DNA of 9,910 bases from Crocinitomicaceae bacterium (GTDB taxonomy: Bacteria; Bacteroidota; Bacteroidia; Flavobacteriales_D; Crocinitomicaceae). Positions 1-5,443 of this stretch are shown piece after piece. Where the stretch lies: positions 1 to 9,910 of the forward strand of contig JABSPC010000057.1 of the NCBI GenBank assembly GCA_013215515.1, written 5' to 3'. Every line of letters starts with the position of its first letter. Position 1 is the stretch's first letter. The notes beneath the pieces are model-generated. The model had not been told where the DNA came from. It saw nothing but the letters and a program-made list of their open reading frames with translations, and made no database searches. The translations under genes were made by a program, and so were the position numbers.

Positions 1-1
1 G

Positions 2-922
2 GGGTTCAACCAATTACTCAAATGGATGAAGAACAATCATCAAAAAGGAGTCCCTATTTGCTTTCATATGGAAGCAACGGGAGTTTATTATGAGCATCTG
101 GCTAATTATCTCCACAAAAACAAACAACCCGTAGTTGTTATTCTTCCCAATAAGGTGAAGCACTACATCAAGAGTCTAAATGTAAAGACTAAGAACGATT
201 TTGTAGATGCCCGAGCAATAGCTCAAATCGGTGCGGAACGAAGATTTGAGCTTTGGGAACCTGCTTCGCCTATATTTCATGAACTTCGACAGTTAACTCG
301 ACTCCATGAACAACTGCAATGCCAGAAGGTCTCACTTAAAAACATGCTTCACAGTAAAGAGTTTAGCCACGGGGCATCACATTTTGTTTTGAAGACAAAT
401 AAACAAGTGATCACTTCGATTGAAAAGCAAATCGGAAAGGTTGAAAAGGAAATACAAAATCTAATTAGTAAGCATGAATGGCTTGAAAAAAAAATGGGCA
501 AAATACAGACCATCAAGGGAATTGGTGCAATGTCAGCAGCTGTTATTGTTGCTGAGACAAGAGGGTTTACACAGATAAAGAATAGAAAACAGCTTGTCAG
601 TTATGTAGGATATGATGTGGTTGAAAGGCAATCAGGCACTTCAGTATCAGGAAAGACCCGAATATCAAAGAAGGGAAATCGACATATCAGAAGAGCGCTG
701 CACTTTCCAGCACTCGCGGCTTCACGGTACGACGAACACCACAAACAGGTATACACAAGGATAAACCAAAGAAATAATCATCAAACCAAAATGGTAGGGG
801 CTGTAGCTCTGCAAAGGAGATTACTCCTACTCGTTTATGCAATATGGAAGTCTGAAGAAGTCTATGATCCAAACTATCAGAAAAAGGTAGCCCCCGAACA
901 AATCGAGGACTACACGAGATAG
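2..922 (+). CDS. IS110-family transposase (5' end outside window)
   Basis: DEDD-type recombinase of an IS110/IS1111-family insertion sequence. The frame is open to the left edge, reading GFNQLLKWMKNNHQKG before an internal ATG at 26, so the ATG at 26 is not the true start; 306 residues are visible and about 45-50, including the first catalytic Asp, are missing. Visible RuvC-like residues are the Glu of MEATGVYY (codon 71-73) and the two Asp of KNDFVDARA (codons 197-199 and 206-208). A helix-hairpin-helix-like stretch (IKGIGAMSAAVIVAE) follows at about 510-560. The C-terminal Tnp domain has QSGTSVSG then RISKKGNRHIRRAL; the Ser of QSG (codon 632-634) fits the serine nucleophile of the family. 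No frameshift or internal stop is visible, so the element may be active. IS110 elements normally lack terminal inverted repeats and target through a bridge RNA encoded beside the gene; the element's ends cannot be placed here. Confidence 0.93.
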   Translation, partial: GFNQLLKWMKNNHQKGVPICFHMEATGVYYEHLANYLHKNKQPVVVILPNKVKHYIKSLNVKTKNDFVDARAIAQIGAERRFELWEPASPIFHELRQLTRLHEQLQCQKVSLKNMLHSKEFSHGASHFVLKTNKQVITSIEKQIGKVEKEIQNLISKHEWLEKKMGKIQTIKGIGAMSAAVIVAETRGFTQIKNRKQLVSYVGYDVVERQSGTSVSGKTRISKKGNRHIRRALHFPALAASRYDEHHKQVYTRINQRNNHQTKMVGAVALQRRLLLLVYAIWKSEEVYDPNYQKKVAPEQIEDYTR

Positions 923-1050
923 TTATAATCGAAACTATACTTCTCTAAGAGCTAAAGATAATTTATTTTCAGAATTGCTTGGAATTAACAACAGTACCTT
1001 TTTTTGTTAAAAACAATCCAAATTTAATTTAAGAAAGTAAAAACTAGTCT

Positions 1051-1087
1051 GGGTACGCTCCGATAACTATCGGAACCCGCCTTTTTT
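1051..1087. terminator. bidirectional intrinsic terminator between converging genes
   Basis: A perfect 6-bp stem TCCGAT/ATCGGA (1059-1064 and 1069-1074) closes a 4-nt loop, and an outer GGGT/ACCC (1051-1054 with 1075-1078) can pair across a 4-nt bulge. On the + strand the hairpin is followed by GCC and six T (1082-1087). On the - strand it is followed after AGACTAG by five T (1044-1040), with a long A/T tract on the other side. It lies 3' of both the transposase (ends 922) and the ATP-grasp gene (ends 1104), so it could stop both transcripts. The stem is short and the bulge weakens it, and a repeat-type palindrome is the alternative. Confidence 0.6.
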
Positions 1088-1103
1088 CAAAAAAAACGTA
1101 TTC

Positions 1104-2384
1104 CTAAATAGCAATCTCTTCAATCGTTTCCAATTCTTTGACCGATTGTTCCAAATCTGAAATTTGAGACATATTTTCGGCTAAAAGAAGAACACTAAAA
1201 TTACCCGATCTTTGCAACAGCTCGCAATTGTAAGGGAAAATTGATTGCTTTCTAATGCCATCAAAAATAGTTGACTTTAGTTTGTTCTCTAATTCAGCAA
1301 AGGAACAAGGGCTGGTCTTAATTTTAATGAATTTCCAGACAGGAATTGGCTGGATCAATTTTTCTATTTGTTGAACTATCATAATAGAATAAGAAGAACC
1401 ATTAAACCTTGCATTATTTTCGACAGGATAGACACCTTCATCAGAAACTATGTAATCAACGCCTATTACACCTACATAGCCAGTCTCACGCATTCTTTTT
1501 GCGATTTTCAATGAACTCTCTATTATATGTTTTGAATCTGAATCTGAAATTATAAGTTCACTTATTGTTCCTACATGGATCATTCCCTCTTTACAGATTT
1601 GAGAACGCATGCCTAAATGAGTAATATCTCCGTTTCGCCCGATAATCCACTGATCATTTGGAGAAGATGATACATTTAAAAAAGGTTCAATGAGTACTAC
1701 CTTTTCGCTACAATCAGAAATCTCTCTATAGATTTCAGCAAGATCATCACCATTGGTTTTGTACAAAGACATGCCCGACTCACCCAATGTCCCGCGAATA
1801 ATTACCGTCTTATATCTCTTTAAATAACCATCGACGATGGTTTTCATCTTCGTATAATTTTCGTTTTCTTCAGCTTGCATTTCAAATGAAACACCTTCAA
1901 TAACAGGTATATCTAACTCCTGACAAATAACTTTAAAAGATGCCTTGTCGTTGTATTTGATTGTTTCGGATTCTGGAGAACCAAAAAATTCGGCTCCTAA
2001 TACCTTTGCTGCTTCACTTTCTTTTTGGCTTGAAAACCACGGTACGTATACTGGTTTTCTTCCTGTTTTCTGAATTACTTCAATTATTGGCTGAGGATCA
2101 TTAATGATTAGTTCAGAAAGCGTCAGACTTGAGTCATCTGCTTCGTATGCTACGACAAAATCAGATCCAAGGCCTAGTGAACGTACCCAATTAAAATAAT
2201 CAACATCCAATTCACCTCTCAAGACTACCAAGTCATTTGAGTTCGCGGCAGCAAGAGTTCTATCACATTTAGAGGCTACTGAAGCATCTCGTTGTGGAAA
2301 TTGCGGGAAATTATCTGCTGCATGAATTACTAATTCGTTATCATTATCCGAAATGCAGTCATTGAAGGATTTATCTTTTGTCAT
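1104..2384 (-). CDS. ATP-grasp ligase, last gene of putative lipid head-group cluster
   Basis: Predicted ATP-dependent carboxylate-amine ligase, 426 aa, cytosolic (no signal peptide or membrane segment). Start chosen at ATG 2384, which begins MTKDKSF 10 nt past the stop of the upstream gene; a longer frame from TTG at 2423 would overlap that gene by 29 nt and adds an unconvincing MHGFYGVEF peptide. Domain order: a pre-ATP-grasp-like Rossmann region (about 15-140), then the ATP-grasp fold with Lys near 147 (KASFK), a glycine-rich nucleotide loop IIRGTLGESGMSLYK (195-209), the hinge VLIEPF (230-235), and metal ligands Asp310 (GVDYIV) and Glu322/Asn324 (PVENNARFNG). About 100 C-terminal residues are not recognisable. 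Relatives include pre-ATP-grasp peptide ligases, but the substrate cannot be read from sequence. Sitting with a CDP-alcohol phosphatidyltransferase and a PLP enzyme suggests it amidates an amino head group; that part is inference. Confidence 0.8.
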   Translation of the reverse strand: MTKDKSFNDCISDNDNELVIHAADNFPQFPQRDASVASKCDRTLAAANSNDLVVLRGELDVDYFNWVRSLGLGSDFVVAYEADDSSLTLSELIINDPQPIIEVIQKTGRKPVYVPWFSSQKESEAAKVLGAEFFGSPESETIKYNDKASFKVICQELDIPVIEGVSFEMQAEENENYTKMKTIVDGYLKRYKTVIIRGTLGESGMSLYKTNGDDLAEIYREISDCSEKVVLIEPFLNVSSSPNDQWIIGRNGDITHLGMRSQICKEGMIHVGTISELIISDSDSKHIIESSLKIAKRMRETGYVGVIGVDYIVSDEGVYPVENNARFNGSSYSIMIVQQIEKLIQPIPVWKFIKIKTSPCSFAELENKLKSTIFDGIRKQSIFPYNCELLQRSGNFSVLLLAENMSQISDLEQSVKELETIEEIAI

Positions 2385-2394
2385 AAATATTGTT

Positions 2395-3039
2395 TTAAAC
2401 TCTACTCCATAAAATCCATGCAAAGATGGCGGTGAGAATCAAGACGTAAGCGGTAAGAACATAAACCCACTTCCCAGCGAGTTTATGAATTGGTATTGAA
2501 GATAGGTTCAAGGCTGTCAAACTCATCAATAAAATATAAAGTAGTATTGAAAAAGTAGAATGACTAAAAAAGCTTTCAAATAAAAATCCAAAGGCCAATA
2601 TAATCGCATTACTATCAACCGATAACCCCATGTAGGTTTTAGGATCAATCAGTCCGTAGATATTGAAATAACTTAATCGAATAGTACAGCCAGCAACAAT
2701 AATAAAAGCTCCGGGCATAAACCAAAGATTATAGTCGCTATAGCTTAAAAGAAAAATTGCAGGAAACACACCAAAACTCACTACATCTATCATGGAGTCC
2801 AGTTGACCTCCGAAAGCTCCTTGTTCTTTTGTTCTGCCTTTCATTCGACGCGCAATTATCCCATCGAACCAATCGAATAAAACGGACCAAAGAATTGCAA
2901 TTATTGAAGCGATAAAATCACCCCCAATAGCAAAATAGATAGCAAACATGGTGCATAGCAATCCTGCCAAAGAGCAGATATTGGGCAGGTCTTTGGCAAA
3001 ACCAATCATACTAATTTGATCTGGATTGCTCTTTTTCAT
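2395..3039 (-). CDS. CDP-alcohol phosphatidyltransferase, integral membrane
   Basis: Membrane enzyme of the CDP-alcohol phosphatidyltransferase family, 214 aa, which displaces CMP from a CDP-linked substrate with an alcohol. The family motif is complete: D56-x2-D59-G60-x2-A63-R64, then G77-x3-D81-x3-D85, the four Asp being the metal and catalytic ligands. Six or so hydrophobic helices are visible (about 20-40, 42-58, 86-104, 108-122, 142-182 as two, 190-212). The stretch LDSMIDVVSFGVFP resembles phosphatidylserine synthases (PssA), but two things depart from PssA: 12 residues rather than 8-9 separate AR from G77, containing RTKEQGAFG, and the usual GLPxP segment is GLSVDSNA (138-145). It is therefore probably not the housekeeping PS synthase. 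Its ATG overlaps the stop of the aminotransferase gene by 1 bp (TAATG), showing translational coupling. Acceptor and donor are unknown; a CDP-amino-alcohol made by the neighbouring genes is the natural guess. Confidence 0.88.
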   Translation of the reverse strand: MKKSNPDQISMIGFAKDLPNICSLAGLLCTMFAIYFAIGGDFIASIIAILWSVLFDWFDGIIARRMKGRTKEQGAFGGQLDSMIDVVSFGVFPAIFLLSYSDYNLWFMPGAFIIVAGCTIRLSYFNIYGLIDPKTYMGLSVDSNAIILAFGFLFESFFSHSTFSILLYILLMSLTALNLSSIPIHKLAGKWVYVLTAYVLILTAIFAWILWSRV

Positions 3040-4145
3040 TAATTCTTCTTATACATCACATCTAGTAAGGCATCAATTAATTTAGAATTTTCTTCTGGTG
3101 TCCTACTGGCAATTCTAATATAGCGATCCGCTTCTGGTTGTGTTTTTCCCTTGCTATCTTTTATGTAGATATTGTATTCAATAAAAAGTCTTTTCGTTAC
3201 CTCAGGACCACTTAGTGCATCATCAGGCAATCGGCAAAAGATATAATTGGCATCTGGTTTAAACACTGTCATACCAGGAATAACATTAAGCTGACCATAG
3301 AAAACATCTCTATCCTTAATAACTATTTTACAGCTCTCATTAAATTCTTGTTGATACTTAGGTAAGATGCGTAAAAACTCTTCGGCAAACCCATTTATGT
3401 TCCATATGTGAATCTCATTTCTTATAGAAGTCACAAATTCTAAATTAGCTGTTAATAAATACCCAATTCTAAGACCACAAATACCATAGGCTTTACTCAT
3501 ACTTTTAAGTATTGCCATGTTCGGATACTTCTCAATTTCTTGTTCTAAACTGACCTCATTCTTGTTTGCTGTGAAATCCAAAAACGATTCATCAACGATC
3601 AACATGCAATTGTTCTCTTCTAGTTTTTTAGAAAGTCGAATAAGATCGGCTTTAGGAACATGTAAAGATGTCGGATTATTAGGCGTTACAACCACAGCCA
3701 TATCCGCTCCGGTTTTAATGGCTTCTTCCGCAAACTTATCCACGTCCAATTGAAACGAGGGGAATTCTAAAGGGAATTCAACCACATGCCCATCTGGTGC
3801 AGCGTTTACATACTCGTTAAAAGAAGGAACTGGAACGATTATTTTTTTTGCTAAATGACCCGATAAGATTTTAATAATTTCAGCTGCACCATTACCAACA
3901 ACGATTCTGTCTATTGGTTGATCGATTAGGTTGGCTATAAGTTCCGCAAGAGCATTTTGAGCCATTGGATAATTCAGTACAATGTCCTCAATATTCTCTT
4001 TAAGATGAGTGAATACATTTTTTGGTGGGAAGTAAAGATTATACAAATAAGCATGATCTGTGAAATCATGACGATAATAGCCACCATGTTGTTTGGAAAT
4101 AAAATCGTATTTCTCCTCCTGTGTTTTATATTCGAATTCTGTCAT
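3039..4145 (-). CDS. CobD/HisC-like PLP-dependent enzyme (aminotransferase or phospho-amino-acid decarboxylase)
   Basis: Fold-type I PLP enzyme, 368 aa, about the length of CobD. Visible active-site features in order: HGG (20-22), phosphate/PLP-loop region GNGAAEII (84-91), TPNNPTS (154-160, Asn157), Asp185 in IVDESF to bind the pyridine nitrogen, Schiff-base Lys218 in SMSKAYG, Arg226 in GLRIGYL, WNINGFAE (248-255) and the carboxylate-binding Arg344 in YIRIASR. The HGG start, DESFLDF and W-N-x-N pattern look more like threonine-phosphate decarboxylase CobD than a housekeeping histidinol-phosphate aminotransferase, and no his or cobalamin genes are nearby. CobD-like enzymes in other settings decarboxylate O-phosphoserine to phosphoethanolamine, which would suit the adjacent cytidylyltransferase. 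Transamination remains possible. The segment YYRHDFTDHAYLYNLYFPP (23-41) is very aromatic and subfamily-like. It lies 92 nt after the nucleotidyltransferase gene, with no terminator between. Confidence 0.85.
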   Translation of the reverse strand: MTEFEYKTQEEKYDFISKQHGGYYRHDFTDHAYLYNLYFPPKNVFTHLKENIEDIVLNYPMAQNALAELIANLIDQPIDRIVVGNGAAEIIKILSGHLAKKIIVPVPSFNEYVNAAPDGHVVEFPLEFPSFQLDVDKFAEEAIKTGADMAVVVTPNNPTSLHVPKADLIRLSKKLEENNCMLIVDESFLDFTANKNEVSLEQEIEKYPNMAILKSMSKAYGICGLRIGYLLTANLEFVTSIRNEIHIWNINGFAEEFLRILPKYQQEFNESCKIVIKDRDVFYGQLNVIPGMTVFKPDANYIFCRLPDDALSGPEVTKRLFIEYNIYIKDSKGKTQPEADRYIRIASRTPEENSKLIDALLDVMYKKN

Positions 4146-4237
4146 ATTATCTTGTTATCTAAGTCGCACTCATCTGAATTATGATAATCCTCATCTCCTC
4201 TTTTCTAATTCTTGGGTAATGAGATTTGTTCAGAAAC

Positions 4238-5098
4238 TCAGCTTGTCGCTAATTGAGCCCCTCTCGATTTAAGTCCTTTAGGGTATTGCTTCAATTTTTC
4301 AAGGTTTTTAGCAATGCTAATTGTAGAAAGTAGGGGCTTCTCAACAGTAGTCGCAAATAATTTTTCTGCTTCTTTTAAATCTTCTACTGTATCTACTTCA
4401 TACCAATATTTATTATCAAAATCTACCGCGTTTAGAGAGATACTGTTATCTGCAACCAATTCGCCAATTACTGTTTCATAATAACCGTTAACATTATTGG
4501 CTTCTATATGAATGTTAAGTCTTTCTACAATTGAGTTCCATGATTGTAGAGAAAAGCTGTATATATTCACTGTCTTATATTTTACACCTTCATCCTTAAT
4601 TGGAGTTGTATTTTTATGGAAGCCTTTAACTTGTCGAGAAGCATCGATTGTTACCGTTGTTCCATTCATCCAAGGAAGAATGTTTGAAGTTGCCATTCTA
4701 TCTGGATAAATCATTTTGTCTAGAAGAGTTACGTCAAAAATAAGATCAGCTTCAAATAAAACAAATGGTTCATTAATGATGCTACGAGCCATCCATAGTG
4801 AATATATATTATTGGTTGTTTTATACAATGGACTATAAACAAATTCAATTGTCAGGTTTCCTGAAATGGTTGCAAGAAAATCCTTGATACAATCTTCCTG
4901 ATATCCAGTAACGACAACAAGTCGCTTGAATCCTTGTTTCTTTAAGTTATTTACCAACCTTTCAAGAATAGACTGTTCGTTCACAAGTGTGAGACATTTC
5001 GGCGAATTAGACGTTAGCGGCATAAGGCGGCTGCCTGTTCCTGCAGCAAGAAGCAATGCCGTCGTTATTCGACTACTATCGCGTGATTGATCATCCAT
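4238..5098 (-). CDS. LicC-like sugar/choline-phosphate-type nucleotidyltransferase, probably cytidylyltransferase
   Basis: Cytosolic nucleotidyltransferase, 286 aa, expected to form an NDP- (probably CDP-) activated product from NTP and a phospho-alcohol or sugar phosphate. The signature LAAGTGSRL-x-PLT-x3-PKCL spans 17-36. NNIYSLWMAR (96-105), Asp118 in LFEADLIFD, YYETVI (207-212) and YWYEVDTVEDLKEAE (231-245, metal-binding Asp236) match the phosphocholine/aminoethylphosphonate/glutamine-type cytidylyltransferases more than RmlA or GlmU. Residues after about 248 form a basic, low-similarity tail of ~38 residues that I do not recognise. The start is the first ATG, with a nine-residue hydrophilic lead before the Rossmann strand. 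It is the first gene of the cluster, behind a likely promoter at 5254-5261. CTP versus other NTP cannot be decided by eye. As I recall, related nucleotidyltransferases occur fused to CobD/HisC-like enzymes, which would fit the next gene. Confidence 0.85.
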   Translation of the reverse strand: MDDQSRDSSRITTALLLAAGTGSRLMPLTSNSPKCLTLVNEQSILERLVNNLKKQGFKRLVVVTGYQEDCIKDFLATISGNLTIEFVYSPLYKTTNNIYSLWMARSIINEPFVLFEADLIFDVTLLDKMIYPDRMATSNILPWMNGTTVTIDASRQVKGFHKNTTPIKDEGVKYKTVNIYSFSLQSWNSIVERLNIHIEANNVNGYYETVIGELVADNSISLNAVDFDNKYWYEVDTVEDLKEAEKLFATTVEKPLLSTISIAKNLEKLKQYPKGLKSRGAQLATS

Positions 5099-5443
5099 AA
5101 ATAAATCGTTATTGATACAATTATTAGCAGTGAGAAGACAGAATATCTTACTATCGCACTGTTACAATTGTTCTAATAAATAAAAAAGAATTTCACAAAA
5201 TTAGATTACTTATTTTTAACTGTAGAACACAGAAGTATATCTATTTCGGGCTGCAAAGATACATATAAAAATGAGATTTCCAGTATCGGGCATTCATAAT
5301 TGAATATTTAGACTTCTTTCTGAAACCTCCTTGATCTGTAGGTTCGATATTTGTCCCGCTTTTTTTTGATAATTCCTTTCTATTATTGCATTTCTAGAGG
5401 AATAATAAATAGATCGATCCCTCAAACAAACCTCATTCAAAAT
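5099..5443. other. intergenic region between iron operon and lipid-type cluster
   Basis: 345 nt without a convincing gene. The half nearest the nucleotidyltransferase (5099-5248) would be its untranslated leader: AT-rich, with a short palindrome ACAATTGT (5164-5171) and no recognisable riboswitch or strong hairpin. The promoter sits at 5254-5261. The remainder (5262-5443), downstream of the TonB receptor, has weak alternative hairpins (TATTATT 5381-5387 with AATAATA 5401-5407; ATTCCT 5372-5377 with AGGAAT 5398-5403), but none is followed by a T-run on the - strand, so no canonical terminator for the receptor gene is visible. Confidence 0.6.
5254..5261 (-). promoter_or_regulatory. Bacteroidota -7 promoter element for the nucleotidyltransferase cluster
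   Basis: On the - strand the sequence reads ATGTATCTTTGCAG; TATCTTTG matches the Bacteroidota housekeeping -7 consensus TAnnTTTG exactly, with the commonly seen trailing C. The upstream -33 position (about 5281-5285) has only a weak ACTGG rather than TTTG. Transcription would begin near 5246-5248, leaving an untranslated leader of about 150 nt before the ATG at 5098. The only downstream genes are the four-gene cluster, so this is its likely promoter. No operator was recognised. Confidence 0.6.

Noticed and set aside
687..872. Open frame on the - strand opposite the transposase
   Set aside because: It lies wholly inside the transposase gene in the opposite strand, with no recognisable domain.
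2385..2423. Alternative TTG start for the ATP-grasp gene, 13 residues longer
   Set aside because: It overlaps the upstream gene by 29 nt and uses a rare start, while the ATG at 2384 gives normal spacing and a plausible N-terminus.
3517..4184. Two + strand open frames (3517-3753 and 3957-4184) over the PLP enzyme gene
   Set aside because: They are antisense to a gene with clear active-site motifs and show no protein features of their own.
5241..5297. 18-residue - strand frame overlapping the promoter, with AAGGAGG about 30 nt upstream (5327-5333)
   Set aside because: The purine-rich site is too far from the ATG for a ribosome site, the peptide has no feature, and it overlaps the -7 element.
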